Positions 17,418 through 27,465 of a stretch of DNA of 64,000 nucleotides are shown one piece after another. The first letter of the stretch is position 1. Every line of letters starts with the position of its first letter. Below the pieces are notes generated by a model that made no database searches, was not told where the DNA came from, and saw only the letters and a program-made list of their open reading frames with translations. This DNA comes from Bacillota bacterium (GTDB lineage Bacteria; Bacillota; Clostridia; Peptostreptococcales; Anaerovoracaceae): positions 62,001-126,000 of the forward strand of contig JAFYYP010000007.1 in the NCBI GenBank assembly GCA_017557505.1. The letters are read 5' to 3'. The position numbers and the translations under genes are program-made.

Positions 17418-18389
17418 ATGGAACCTGCAATCACCTACGAGTGGACAGCAGAAGACGAAGGGCTTTACGTCAAGGAAGTGCTGCAGAGGCGCTTTTCCAT
17501 GTCGTCCCGCCTGATGCGCAAGATCAAGGTGTCGGGGCAGATCGCCCTGGACGGGAAAACGGCGAGGCTGCGGGACAAGGGCAGGGCCGGTCAGGTCCTG
17601 ACTGTGGCATTCCCGGACGAAAGCAGCTATTTTGACCCCGAGAACATCCCGCTCGACGTCGTCTACGAGGACAGCGACCTGCTCGTCGTGAACAAGCAGC
17701 CTTTCCTCGTCATCCATCCGACGAAGAACTATCAGAGCGGCACGCTGGCGAACGCACTGGCTTACCGCCTGCAGGAGAAAGGCGAGAAGTGGAAGATCCG
17801 CTTCATCAACCGTCTGGACCGCGACACGTCCGGGCTCGTGCTCGTCGCCAAGAACGGCCACGCGCAGGACGCCGTCAGCAGCCAGATGGAGCAGGGGACG
17901 ACGGTCAAGAAGTATCTGGCTCTCGTGCACGGCCTGTTCAAAGAGCCGGAAGGGACCGTAGACCTTCCCATCGACAAAGACCCGGACCACAAGGCACGGC
18001 GCATGGTGAGGGAGGACGGCTATCCCAGCACGACGCTGTATAAAGTACTGAAAAGCTGGGACGTGCCCGACCTAGGACCGGACTTTACCCCCTGGCAGGA
18101 CACAAAGCGCATCGACGGCTACAGTCTTGTCGAACTGACTCTGCTGACCGGCCGCACGCACCAGATCCGCGTGCACATGACCCATCTGGGTCACCCGATC
18201 TGCGGCGACGAACTGTACGGACAGCTGTACGGTTACGAAGCCGGAACGGACATTTTGAACCGCCAGGCCCTGCACGCCTACAGCCTGCGGCTGGCGCAGC
18301 CCATGACGGGCGAACCCATCTTACTGAATACTGCGATGCCTTCCGACATGACGGATTGCATCGAAAGGATAGAGAAACTTGAACACTGA
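17418..18389 (+). CDS. RluA family RNA pseudouridine synthase
   Basis: Converts specific uridines in rRNA or tRNA to pseudouridine. 323 residues: an N-terminal S4-like RNA-binding region (SSRLMRKIKVSGQIALDG) then the catalytic domain with NRLDRDTSGLVL (catalytic D134), KKYLALVHG, and the closing RTHQIRVHMTHLGHPICGDELYG. The precise target (RluD-like 23S sites or another) cannot be decided here. It starts 5 nt after nadK and overlaps the next gene by 11 nt. Confidence 0.93.
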   Translation: MEPAITYEWTAEDEGLYVKEVLQRRFSMSSRLMRKIKVSGQIALDGKTARLRDKGRAGQVLTVAFPDESSYFDPENIPLDVVYEDSDLLVVNKQPFLVIHPTKNYQSGTLANALAYRLQEKGEKWKIRFINRLDRDTSGLVLVAKNGHAQDAVSSQMEQGTTVKKYLALVHGLFKEPEGTVDLPIDKDPDHKARRMVREDGYPSTTLYKVLKSWDVPDLGPDFTPWQDTKRIDGYSLVELTLLTGRTHQIRVHMTHLGHPICGDELYGQLYGYEAGTDILNRQALHAYSLRLAQPMTGEPILLNTAMPSDMTDCIERIEKLEH

Positions 18390-19431
18390 AACCAAACCCA
18401 TAAGCGTCCTGCGGATCGGCCTTATCTACACGGGCTGTCTCGTAGGCGCAGGGTTCGCATCCGGGCGGGAGGCCTGGCAGTTCTTCGGCGTATTCGGCAA
18501 AAACGGCTACGCCGGCGCGGTCGTCGCGACGCTGCTGTACATCGGGGTCGGCTTGATGACGGTCACGATCGCGCACCGCAGGAACACCGGGGACGTCTCC
18601 GCTCTGATCAACCCTCTGGACAACAAGCCGCTGAACACGTTCGTCGGCGTTATGATGTGCTTCTTTCTGCTCGTGGCTTACGTAGCTCTTACGGCGGCGG
18701 GAGGAGCACTGCTGGAAAGCAAGACGGGCCTTAGCCACGCCGTCGGAAGTCTGGTCATCTGCCTGCTGTGCATCATCTCTGCGCTCGGCGGATTTGCCAG
18801 CATCTCGCAGAAAGCGGGCATGATCTCGCCTATACTCGTGGGCGGAACGCTCGTGCTTGGTGCTTACCTGATCGTTACGAATACGGATCAGGTCGCGAAC
18901 CTGCAGCCGCATCAGGCGAGCAAGGTCGCCGGCCACTGGCTGACCGCCGCGATCGCCTACGTCGGCTACAACGGGACCGCTGCTGTGCCGGTGCTCGGAC
19001 AGTGCGCCATGCACTCGGATTCGAAGGAGAAAAGCCTGAAAGGGGCAGCCCTCGGAGGCCTCATCCTCGGATTCTGCAACCTCATCCTGTTCTTGTCCAC
19101 GTCGACGGATCCGGCGCTGAGCGGCGCGAGCACATTCCCGATGATGGCGCTGTGCGAACGCGTGTTTCCTGTGCTGGGCAAGATCTACGCCGTCATCCTG
19201 CTGCTGGCCATCTTCATGACCCAGACAACGGTCTTCTACGGCTTCACGACGAAGCTCGGAGACCGCAAACACAGCAAAGCGATCGCCTGGGCGGTCGGCC
19301 TGGCGGGCTACGTTTGCTCCCTGTACGGCTACTACAATTTCGTGGCAAACATCGTCCCCATCGTAGGCTATATCAGCCTGGCCTTCTTCGCGATGGAGAT
19401 CGCGAACCTGATCAAAGTGAGAAAACAATAA
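18379..19431 (+). CDS. YkvI family membrane transporter
   Basis: 350 residues with about ten hydrophobic segments. The N-terminal IYTGCLVGAGFASGREAWQF is the hallmark of the YkvI group, distant relatives of the APC/BCCT-type amino acid transporters; the substrate is unknown. Translation appears to start with TTG at 18379, inside the end of the pseudouridine synthase gene, with AAAGGAT about 9 nt upstream; no ATG fits the conserved N-terminus. It is followed 24 nt later by valS. Confidence 0.85.
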   Translation: MNTETKPISVLRIGLIYTGCLVGAGFASGREAWQFFGVFGKNGYAGAVVATLLYIGVGLMTVTIAHRRNTGDVSALINPLDNKPLNTFVGVMMCFFLLVAYVALTAAGGALLESKTGLSHAVGSLVICLLCIISALGGFASISQKAGMISPILVGGTLVLGAYLIVTNTDQVANLQPHQASKVAGHWLTAAIAYVGYNGTAAVPVLGQCAMHSDSKEKSLKGAALGGLILGFCNLILFLSTSTDPALSGASTFPMMALCERVFPVLGKIYAVILLLAIFMTQTTVFYGFTTKLGDRKHSKAIAWAVGLAGYVCSLYGYYNFVANIVPIVGYISLAFFAMEIANLIKVRKQ

Positions 19432-19455
19432 AGTTTTTAAATAGAGAGGATCGTT

Positions 19456-22134
19456 ATGGAAAACAATCTCGCAAAGAATTACAGACCGAAAGAATTCGAA
19501 GACCGCATCTACGCGATGTGGGAAGAAAGCGGCGCCTTCGCGCCCGATGCGAACGCCCCCAAGGACCCCTATACCGTCGTGATGCCGCCGCCTAACATTA
19601 CCGGGCAGCTGCACATGGGGCATGCGCTGGACCAGTCCCTGCAGGACGTGCTCATCCGCTACAAGAGGATGCAGGGCCACGAGACGCTGTGGCTGCCGGG
19701 CACGGACCACGCGTCCATCGCCACGGAAGTCAAGGTCGTCGATAAGCTGAGGGAAGAGGAGGGCCTGTCCAAGGAGGACATCGGCCGTGAAGCCTTCCTG
19801 GAGCGCGCCTGGGAGTGGAAGAGACAGTACGGGGGACGCATCAACGAGCAGATCCGCCGCCTCGGTTCTTCCTGCGACTGGAGCAGAGAGCGCTTCACCA
19901 TGGACGAGGGCTGCAACAGAGCGGTCAAGGAACACTTCATCAACCTGTACAACAAGGGCCTGATCTATAAAGGCGCGCGCCTGATCAACTGGTGCCCGGT
20001 CTGCGGATCCGCCCTGTCCGACATCGAAGTCGAACACGTGGACCACAACGGAAACTACTGGTATTTCCGCTATCCCGGCGCAGACGGCAGCGAAGGCATC
20101 GTTGTCGCGACGTCCAGACCTGAGACCATGTTCGCCGATACGGCTGTGGCCGTTCATCCGAGCGACGAGCGCTACAAGGATATGGTCGGCAAGAAGGTCA
20201 TCCTGCCGCTCGTGGGCAGGGAGATCCCCGTCATCGCGGACGAATATCCCGATCCCGAAAAGGGCACCGGCGCCGTGAAGATCACGCCGTCCGCAGACCC
20301 CAACGATTTCGAAGTGGGCCAGCGTCACGGTCTCGAAACGATCGAATGCATCGACGAAAAGGCGAAGATGACCGCTGCCGCGGGCAAGTACGAGGGAATG
20401 GACCGCTACGAGTGCCGCAAGGCCTGGGTCGCAGATCTGGAAGCCGCCGGCTATCTCGTGAAGGTCGAAAAGATGGTGATCCCGGCAGGCGAATGCTACC
20501 GCTGCCACACCGTCGTGGAACCGCGCATCTCTGAGCAGTGGTTCGTGAAGATGAAGCCGCTCGCAGAGCCCGCGATTGAAGCCGTCCGCAAAGGTGAGAC
20601 GAAGTTCGTGCCCGAGCGTTTCGACAAGACGTATTTCCATTGGATGGAGGACATCAAGGACTGGTGCATCTCCAGACAGCTCTGGTGGGGTCACCGCATC
20701 CCGGCATACTACTGCGAAGAGTGCGGCGAGATGATCGTGGCCAAGGAAGAGCCGTCCGTCTGCCCGAAGTGCGGCTGCACACATTTCCATCAGGATGAAG
20801 ACGTGCTCGACACCTGGTTCAGCTCTGCACTGTGGCCGTTCTCGACCATGGGCTGGCCCGATAATACCGACGACCTGAAGAAATTCTACCCGACGAATAC
20901 CCTCGTTACGGGTTACGACATCATCTTCTTCTGGGTCGCGAGAATGATCTTCTCCGGCATCGAAGTCATGGGCAAGACGCCCTATGAATACGTGCTCATC
21001 CACGGTCTCGTGAGAGACGCGCAGGGCCGCAAGATGTCCAAGTCTTTAGGCAACGGTATCGACCCGCTCGAGGTCATCGACACGTACGGCGCCGATGCGC
21101 TGCGCTTCATGCTGTTGTCCGGCATCTCCCCGGGTTCCGACATCCGCTACCAGGTGGAGAAGGTCGAAGGCGCGAGAAACTTCGCGAACAAACTGTGGAA
21201 CGCGTCCCGCTTTGCCATCATGAACATCAAGGACGAGGAAGGAAACTTCCTGCCCATGGCAGACGAAGCGACCGCGAAGCTGCAGGCTGAGGATCGCTGG
21301 ATCCTGCAGACGGTCAACGACGCGCTCCCCGAGATCAACATGAACATGGAGCGCTTCGAGTTCGCGCTGGCCGCCCAGAAGATCTACGAACTGATCTGGG
21401 GCGAATTCTGCGACTGGTACATCGAGCTGATCAAGCCCAGACTGTACGGCGCGGATGAAGCGGACAAGGCGAGCGCGCGTTATTGCCTCGTCAAGTGCCT
21501 CAAGAGCATGCTCAAGCTGCTGCACCCGTTCATGCCGTTCATCACAGAGGAGATCTGGGGCTTCCTGCCCAGAGAAGAAGGCGCGAAGCAGTTCCTGATG
21601 CTCGAATCCTGGCCCGCGTACGACCCGTCCATGAACTTTGAGGAAGACAAGCAGGTGCTGAACCTGTCCATGGACGTGATCCGCGCGATCCGCGGCATCC
21701 GCCACGAAGCGGAGGCTCTGCCGTCCAGAAAGCTGCACGCGGTCATCCTGGCTGAAAAGGACCAGGAAGCGCTGGCCAAAGCAGGTGAACGCTACATCAA
21801 GACGCTCGGCAACCTGGAAGAGCTGCACTTCGTGGCATCCAAGGACGAGCTGCCCGAGGAGACCATGTCCGCGGCGCTGCCCGGCCTCGAAGTCTACGTG
21901 CCGCTCGACGACCTGATGGACTACGAAGCGGAATACGCGAGACTCACGAAGGAGCAGGAGCGCCTGACGAAGGAAGTCGCAAGGGTCACAAACCAGTTGG
22001 CCAACGAGAAGTTCGTCTCCAGAGCGCCCGCGCACGTCATCCAGGCAGAGCGCGATAAGCTCGCGGGGTATCAGGACATGCTCGAGAAGACCCTCGCGCG
22101 CATTCCTGTTGTAGAGAAGAAACTGAAGAAGTAA
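19456..22134 (+). CDS. valS: Valine--tRNA ligase
   Basis: Class I synthetase charging tRNA-Val, with an editing domain that removes misactivated threonine. 892 residues. The HIGH-type signature is in PPPNITGQLHMGHALD (about 37-52) and the KMSKS loop in GRKMSKSLGNGIDP. Two CxxC pairs (CPVCGS, and CEECG with CPKCGC) suggest bound zinc. The C-terminal 60 residues form the tRNA-binding coiled coil. AGAGGA lies before the ATG. There is no T-box leader: the gap to the upstream gene is only 24 nt, so it is expressed within the pepF operon. A tRNA-Val gene lies at 50895. Confidence 0.98.
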   Translation: MENNLAKNYRPKEFEDRIYAMWEESGAFAPDANAPKDPYTVVMPPPNITGQLHMGHALDQSLQDVLIRYKRMQGHETLWLPGTDHASIATEVKVVDKLREEEGLSKEDIGREAFLERAWEWKRQYGGRINEQIRRLGSSCDWSRERFTMDEGCNRAVKEHFINLYNKGLIYKGARLINWCPVCGSALSDIEVEHVDHNGNYWYFRYPGADGSEGIVVATSRPETMFADTAVAVHPSDERYKDMVGKKVILPLVGREIPVIADEYPDPEKGTGAVKITPSADPNDFEVGQRHGLETIECIDEKAKMTAAAGKYEGMDRYECRKAWVADLEAAGYLVKVEKMVIPAGECYRCHTVVEPRISEQWFVKMKPLAEPAIEAVRKGETKFVPERFDKTYFHWMEDIKDWCISRQLWWGHRIPAYYCEECGEMIVAKEEPSVCPKCGCTHFHQDEDVLDTWFSSALWPFSTMGWPDNTDDLKKFYPTNTLVTGYDIIFFWVARMIFSGIEVMGKTPYEYVLIHGLVRDAQGRKMSKSLGNGIDPLEVIDTYGADALRFMLLSGISPGSDIRYQVEKVEGARNFANKLWNASRFAIMNIKDEEGNFLPMADEATAKLQAEDRWILQTVNDALPEINMNMERFEFALAAQKIYELIWGEFCDWYIELIKPRLYGADEADKASARYCLVKCLKSMLKLLHPFMPFITEEIWGFLPREEGAKQFLMLESWPAYDPSMNFEEDKQVLNLSMDVIRAIRGIRHEAEALPSRKLHAVILAEKDQEALAKAGERYIKTLGNLEELHFVASKDELPEETMSAALPGLEVYVPLDDLMDYEAEYARLTKEQERLTKEVARVTNQLANEKFVSRAPAHVIQAERDKLAGYQDMLEKTLARIPVVEKKLKK

Positions 22135-22142
22135 TCATACTG

Positions 22143-22151
22143 TGATATAAT
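22143..22151 (+). promoter_or_regulatory. Extended -10 promoter of the plsX operon
   Basis: TGATATAAT, a perfect extended -10 (hexamer 22146-22151), 40 nt before the plsX start and just after the valS stop. No clear -35. Confidence 0.6.
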
Positions 22152-22191
22152 ATATTAATTATCTATGCACACTTGCACGGAGGATTTCAGG

Positions 22192-23229
22192 ATGAAGATC
22201 GCAGTAGACGCCATGGGCGGCGACAACGCGCCGCAGGCAGTCATCGAAGGCTGCATTGCCGCGCTGGGCGACATGAGCGCCGATATCGTTCTGGTCGGAA
22301 AAGAAGACGTGATCCGCGAAGAACTGGCAAAATATGCAGGCATGTACGAAGAGGACCGCATCGAGATCGTCCACGCGGACGAGGTGATCGAGAACGAGGA
22401 CAGCCCGGTCAAGGCTGTCCGTACGAAGAGACACTCCTCGCTCGTCATGGCTGTCGACATGGTCAAGGAAGGCAAGGCGAGCGCCATGATGTCCGCCGGA
22501 AACACCGGCGCGCTGATGGCTGCCGCGCTGCTGCGCCTTGGCAGGATCAAGGGCATCGAGCGCCCGGCAATCGTCTCGGCTTTCCCGAAACTGGGGAAGC
22601 GGGGCGAATTCGTGCTGCTTGCCGATACCGGCGCCAACGCGGAATGTACGGCGCATAATCTGCTGAGCTTCGCCTACATGGGCAGCATCTACCGCCACCA
22701 CGCGTTCGGCACCGAGAACCCGGCCATCGGCCTCGTGAACATCGGTTCCGAAGAGACGAAGGGCACGGCCATGCTGAAGGAAGCCCACCAGCTGCTGAAA
22801 ACATCCGACCTGAATTTCATCGGCAACGTCGAGGGCAGGGAGATCCCCCGCACCGACGCGGACGTTCTCGTCTGCGACGGTTTTACGGGCAACATCGTGC
22901 TCAAACTGACTGAGGGCGTGGCCTGGAACGTGTTCAAGATGATCAAGGAAAAGATCACCGAAGACCTGACAGCCAAGCTCGGCGCGCTCATTCTGAAGAA
23001 AAAGCTTTACAGTTTGAAGGAAGAGTTCGACTACTCGTCCTACGGCGGCGCACCCATCCTGGGCGTCAAAGGCATGGTATTCAAGATGCACGGCAGTTCT
23101 TCCGCCGTCGCGGTGCAGAACGCGGTCGTCAAGGCCGCAGCCGTCTACGAGCGCGACGTGATCGGCGAGATCGAGAGCAGCATGGAAAAGTTCAGAAACG
23201 ACGGAGCGGAGAACGATGGAGCTGAGTAA
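22192..23229 (+). CDS. plsX: Phosphate acyltransferase PlsX
   Basis: Peripheral membrane enzyme converting acyl-ACP to acyl-phosphate, the substrate of PlsY (3592). 345 residues beginning MKIAVDAMGGDNAP, the family's N-terminal signature; SAGNTGALM and NIVLKLTEG are also typical. GGAGG lies 8 nt before ATG 22192; the start at 22165 has no ribosome binding site. The gene overlaps rnc by 14 nt. Unlike in Bacillus, no fapR, fabD or acpP is adjacent. Confidence 0.97.
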   Translation: MKIAVDAMGGDNAPQAVIEGCIAALGDMSADIVLVGKEDVIREELAKYAGMYEEDRIEIVHADEVIENEDSPVKAVRTKRHSSLVMAVDMVKEGKASAMMSAGNTGALMAAALLRLGRIKGIERPAIVSAFPKLGKRGEFVLLADTGANAECTAHNLLSFAYMGSIYRHHAFGTENPAIGLVNIGSEETKGTAMLKEAHQLLKTSDLNFIGNVEGREIPRTDADVLVCDGFTGNIVLKLTEGVAWNVFKMIKEKITEDLTAKLGALILKKKLYSLKEEFDYSSYGGAPILGVKGMVFKMHGSSSAVAVQNAVVKAAAVYERDVIGEIESSMEKFRNDGAENDGAE

Positions 23230-23920
23230 GCTGGAACAGATCATCGGCTATACGTTCCGGGACAAGCAGCTGCTGCAGCGGGCCGTCACGCACAGCTCGT
23301 ATGCCAACGAAAAGCTCGGCAGCCCCGGCGAGGGCAACGAACGCCTGGAATTCCTGGGCGACGCGGTGCTGGGCACCTGCGTGGGCCTGCAGCTGTACAA
23401 CCGCTACAAAGACAAGGAAGAGGGCTATCTGACGAAGATGCGCGCTTCCATCGTATGCGAACGGTCGCTCGGTACAGCCGGCAAGAAGCTGGGCATCAAC
23501 GAGTTCCTGCTCTTGAGCAAAGGCGAAGAGAGCGGGGGCGGCAGGGAGCGCATCTCCATCATCGCCGACTGCATGGAGGCGATCATCGGCGCGGCCTACC
23601 TGGACGGCGGTTTCGACGCAGCCAACACGGTCGTGCGCAACTGCCTGAGCGAAACGGCGGACCTGTGCGAGCGCGGCAAACTGCCGAAAGACGCCAAGAC
23701 GACGCTGCAGGAGCTGCTGAGCCACAGAGCTTCCGAAGACGGCGATCCGGCCATCCACTACGAGATCCTCTCGCAGAGCGGCCCGGACCACGCGAAAGTC
23801 TTCACTTCGGCGGTGTACGCTTACGGGAAGATCGCTGGCGAAGGCAGCGGAAAAAGCAAAAAAGAAGCGGAACAGCAGGCAGCGGCAGCTGCGCTGGCAA
23901 GCTTTCAGACCAAGAGGTAA
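23216..23920 (+). CDS. rnc: Ribonuclease III
   Basis: Double-strand-specific endonuclease that processes rRNA precursors and structured mRNAs. 234 residues: catalytic RNase III domain with the signature ERLEFLGDAVLG (about 42-53) and the second acidic cluster in ADCMEAIIGAAYLDGG, then a dsRNA-binding domain (TTLQELLSH to EAEQQAAAAALA). It overlaps the end of plsX by 14 nt and is followed 2 nt later by smc, matching the rnc-smc-ftsY order of Bacillus and Clostridia. Confidence 0.97.
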   Translation: MELSKLEQIIGYTFRDKQLLQRAVTHSSYANEKLGSPGEGNERLEFLGDAVLGTCVGLQLYNRYKDKEEGYLTKMRASIVCERSLGTAGKKLGINEFLLLSKGEESGGGRERISIIADCMEAIIGAAYLDGGFDAANTVVRNCLSETADLCERGKLPKDAKTTLQELLSHRASEDGDPAIHYEILSQSGPDHAKVFTSAVYAYGKIAGEGSGKSKKEAEQQAAAAALASFQTKR

Positions 23921-23922
23921 CT

Positions 23923-26900
23923 ATGTTCTTTAAACGCATGGAACTCAACGGATTCAAATCCTTTGCAGATCCGGTCACAATAGAATTCACGGAGGGGATG
24001 ACCTGCATCGTCGGCCCGAACGGATCCGGAAAATCCAACATTTCCGACGCGATCCGCTGGGTGCTGGGCGAGCAGAGCCCGAAGATGCTCCGCGGCGGAA
24101 AGATGGAAGAGGTCATCTTTGCCGGCACCCAGAGCCGCAAGCCCAAGGGACTGGCTGAGGTCACGCTCGTGATCGACAACTCCGACCACACGCTTCCCAT
24201 CGACTATTCCGAAGTGGGCATCACCCGCCGCATGTACCGCTCCGGCGAGAGCGAATACATGATCAACCGCACGCCCTGCCGGCTGCGCGATATCCGCGAA
24301 CTCATCATGGATACGGGCATCGGCGTCGAAGGCTATTCCATCATCGGCCAGGGCAAGATCGCGGATATCATCAGCAACAAGATGGACAGCCGCCGCGAGA
24401 TCTTCGAAGAGGCGGCAGGCATCGTCAAATACCGCACGAAGAAGGCGGAGACGGAACGCAGGCTCGACAGCGCGTCCCAGAACCTGGCGCGGGTCAACGA
24501 CATCGCGTCTGAGATCGAAGGCCGCATCGGAGGCCTGCAGAAGGAGTCCGAAAAGGCGCAGGAATACCTGTCGATCCGCGACCGTTACCGGGACGTCGAG
24601 ATCAACATCATCCTGAAGAACATCGAGTCCGCCGACAGCAAGACCGCTGCCGTGCGCAGCGAGATGGAAGAGCTGGGCAGCGTCCTCGACGCGGACCGCA
24701 GCAGACGCGAAGAGCTGGAAGCACAGCTGCGCGCTTTAAGAGAAAAGAATACGCAGTCTGAAGCGGCTCTGGATGACCTGCGGGCAAAGCTGACCCGCAT
24801 GGCCGAAGAGATCCATTTCATTGAAAGCCGTGAAGACCTGAACAACGAACGTTCTGCCGCGCTGGAGCGCGACCGCGTCCGCATCGAAGGCGAGAAGGCG
24901 CTTGCGGAAGAAAAGCTGCAGCGCGAACAGTCCAACCTGGACGAGATGCGCAAGTCCGCCGAAGCTGTCGCGGAAGGAGAAGCTGCCGCGCGCAAGTCCG
25001 CGGAAGAGAAGGAAGCGGCTGCGGAAGCCGTGCAGCAGGAACTGAACGAAAAGGACAAGGCGCTGGAATCTGCCAGAGCACAGATCCTGGAACTGTCTGC
25101 CGCGCTCAGTTCGTCCGCAGCGGAAAGCGCGAGCCTCGAAAATCTGAAGCAGACGCTGGCGAGACGCCTGGACCGCTTAAAGGAAGACGAAGGCCTGTCC
25201 GAAGCAGAGAGCCTGTCCGCAAGGCTGAAGGACGCCGAGGCGGAACTGGCTGACGCAAAGGAGTCCAGAGCGCAGATCCAGACAGGTCTGAAAGAAGCAG
25301 AAGAACAGCGGACAGCCCTGGAAAAGGAACTTTCCGCCGCTTTATCCGTCATAGAAGAAAAAAGAGTCGACGCAGGAAAACTGGCAGCGCGCCACAAGCT
25401 TTTAGAGGAACTCGAACGTTCCTACGAAGGATACAACGGTGCGGTGCGCTTCATGATGCAGCAGAAGATGCCCGGCATCATCGGCACAGCCGGCGAACTG
25501 CTGAACGTGCCCAAGGGCTGGGAGCTCGCGATCGAGACCGCCCTCGGCGGCAACGTGCAGAACATCGTCTGCGATAACGACGCGTCCGCCAAGAAGGCCA
25601 TCGCGCTGCTGAAGTCACAGAAGGCAGGCCGCCTGACGTTCCTGCCGGCAGACAGCATCGAACCGGGCCCGGCCGCAGATACGTCCGCGATCCAGGGCAT
25701 GGACGGCTTCCTGGGCGTCGCGAGCGAACGGGTCACGTGCAAAGGCGGTTACGGCAACATCGTCGAGTATCTGCTCGGCAAGTGCGTCGTGTGCCGCGAC
25801 CTGGACAGCGCTTTGAAAATGTCCAAAGAGAGCAGGTCTCTGCGCTTCGTGACCCTCGAAGGAGAACATATCAACCCTGCCGGCGCGATCACGGGCGGTT
25901 CGTTCAAGAACAACACGGCGAACATCATCTCCCGCAAGGCGGAGAGAGAAGAACTCGAAAAGCAGATCGCCAAGGCGGAAAAGGAATTGAAGAAGGCGCA
26001 GGAAGAGCGCGACGCGCGCCGCAAGGCGCTGGATGACTGCCTGGCATCCCTGCAGGACCTGCAGGCGAAGACCGGCGCTGCGGACACGCAGATCGCCGTT
26101 CTGGAAAAGGAAGCGCAGCAGCTGAAGGCTTCGGGCAAAGAAGCCCGCGACGCCGACAGCAGAAGGCTGGCCGAACAGACGGATCTCGAAAAGGAGATCG
26201 CGGAAGCCGATAAGAACGTCGCCGCCATCCGCGCATCCGCTGCCGGAAAGAGCGAGGAAAAAGAACAGACCGAAGCGCTGGCGGAAAAGCTGGCGGCGGA
26301 AGCTGAAGAAGTGCGCGCGAGATACGACGAAGCGCAGGCTGCCTGCACGGCTGCCCGCATGGAGGAAAACAGCGCCGCAATCAGACTGCGCGGCGCGAGA
26401 GAACTCGAAGAACGGGTCAAGGCCGCGCTGGACGAGATCCGCGCCGATCTGGCCGCAAAGGATGCTTCCCTGGAGAACATCGCCGCCCAGAAGGCGGAGA
26501 TCGAAGGGTTTGCCGGCGAAGCGGCAGCCAGCCTGAAGGAAAAACAGGAAGCGAAAGCTGCGCTCGAAGAAGAGGAGAGAGTCCTTGCGGAAAGCCGCAG
26601 AAAGGACCAGGAACAGGCCGGCGAACTCGAAGAAGAACGCATCCGCCAGGACAGCGTTTTATATGAACACCAGGTAAGCAAACACGACGCGGAAGTGCGT
26701 CTGGCACGCTTCGACGCGCAGACCGAATCCCTGAAGGAAAAACTCTGGGAAGAGTTCGAGATGTCGTTTGCGCAGGCGCAGGACCTGGCAGATCCGGACT
26801 TCGTGATGTCCCGCGGCATGAGAGAATCCCGCGAGTACAAGGAGAGGCTGCGCGAGCTGGGCGACGTCAACGTCGGCGCCATCGAAGAATACAAGGCGGT

Positions 26901-27465
26901 CAGCGAACGCTACGAGTTCCTGACGGCACAGCGCGACGACTTGAACCAGGCTATTGAAGAACTGACGTCCGTCATCAACGACATCGACCGCACCATCCGC
27001 GCGCGGTTCAAGGAAAGCTTCGACGCGGTCGTGGCGAATTTCGAGACCACGTTCACGGAGCTGTTCAAGGGCGGTCACGCAAGACTGACGCTCGAAGACC
27101 CGTCCAACCCGCTGGAATCCGCCATCGAGATCGAGGCACAGCCGCCCGGAAAGAAACTGCAGAACATGAACCTGCTGTCCGGCGGTGAGAAGACCATGAC
27201 GGCCATCGCGCTCATGTTCGCGGTGCTGAAGGCGAAACCGACGCCGTTCTGCATCCTGGATGAGGTCGAGGCCGCGCTGGACGAAGCGAATATCGACGCG
27301 TTCTCGCGTTATCTGAAGAAATTTGCAGACACGCAGTTTGCTCTGATCACCCATCAGAAGGCGACCATGGAATACGCCGACGTGCTGTACGGCGTCACGA
27401 TGCCTGAACAGGGTATCACCAAGGTGCTTTCCCTGAAGTTAGGAGACCAATTTGATATCGACTAG
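23923..27465 (+). CDS. smc: Chromosome segregation protein SMC
   Basis: Core ATPase of bacterial condensin; dimers with ScpA and ScpB extrude DNA loops. 1180 residues from ATG 23923 (AAGAGG upstream). The N-terminal Walker A is GPNGSGKSN (31-39); two long Glu/Lys/Ala-rich coiled coils (about 170-495 and 665-1010) flank the hinge (about 505-645); the C-terminal head has the signature LLSGGEKTM and Walker B FCILDEVEAALDEAN. A longer frame starting at 23455 lies within rnc and is spurious. The stop overlaps the ftsY start. scpA and scpB are not in this window. Confidence 0.98.
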   Translation: MFFKRMELNGFKSFADPVTIEFTEGMTCIVGPNGSGKSNISDAIRWVLGEQSPKMLRGGKMEEVIFAGTQSRKPKGLAEVTLVIDNSDHTLPIDYSEVGITRRMYRSGESEYMINRTPCRLRDIRELIMDTGIGVEGYSIIGQGKIADIISNKMDSRREIFEEAAGIVKYRTKKAETERRLDSASQNLARVNDIASEIEGRIGGLQKESEKAQEYLSIRDRYRDVEINIILKNIESADSKTAAVRSEMEELGSVLDADRSRREELEAQLRALREKNTQSEAALDDLRAKLTRMAEEIHFIESREDLNNERSAALERDRVRIEGEKALAEEKLQREQSNLDEMRKSAEAVAEGEAAARKSAEEKEAAAEAVQQELNEKDKALESARAQILELSAALSSSAAESASLENLKQTLARRLDRLKEDEGLSEAESLSARLKDAEAELADAKESRAQIQTGLKEAEEQRTALEKELSAALSVIEEKRVDAGKLAARHKLLEELERSYEGYNGAVRFMMQQKMPGIIGTAGELLNVPKGWELAIETALGGNVQNIVCDNDASAKKAIALLKSQKAGRLTFLPADSIEPGPAADTSAIQGMDGFLGVASERVTCKGGYGNIVEYLLGKCVVCRDLDSALKMSKESRSLRFVTLEGEHINPAGAITGGSFKNNTANIISRKAEREELEKQIAKAEKELKKAQEERDARRKALDDCLASLQDLQAKTGAADTQIAVLEKEAQQLKASGKEARDADSRRLAEQTDLEKEIAEADKNVAAIRASAAGKSEEKEQTEALAEKLAAEAEEVRARYDEAQAACTAARMEENSAAIRLRGARELEERVKAALDEIRADLAAKDASLENIAAQKAEIEGFAGEAAASLKEKQEAKAALEEEERVLAESRRKDQEQAGELEEERIRQDSVLYEHQVSKHDAEVRLARFDAQTESLKEKLWEEFEMSFAQAQDLADPDFVMSRGMRESREYKERLRELGDVNVGAIEEYKAVSERYEFLTAQRDDLNQAIEELTSVINDIDRTIRARFKESFDAVVANFETTFTELFKGGHARLTLEDPSNPLESAIEIEAQPPGKKLQNMNLLSGGEKTMTAIALMFAVLKAKPTPFCILDEVEAALDEANIDAFSRYLKKFADTQFALITHQKATMEYADVLYGVTMPEQGITKVLSLKLGDQFDID

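Noticed and set aside
19432..19455. T-box riboswitch before valS
   Set aside because: Only 24 nt separate it from the upstream gene, far too short.
18085..21003. 972-codon open frame antisense to the YkvI-type gene and valS
   Set aside because: Composition is His/Asp/Arg/Val-rich as expected for the complement of a GC-rich gene; it lacks a ribosome binding site and covers two certain genes.
23455..23922. Upstream extension of the smc frame
   Set aside because: Lies wholly within rnc; residues before MFFKRMELNG are low-complexity Arg-rich sequence, and AAGAGG marks the start at 23923.
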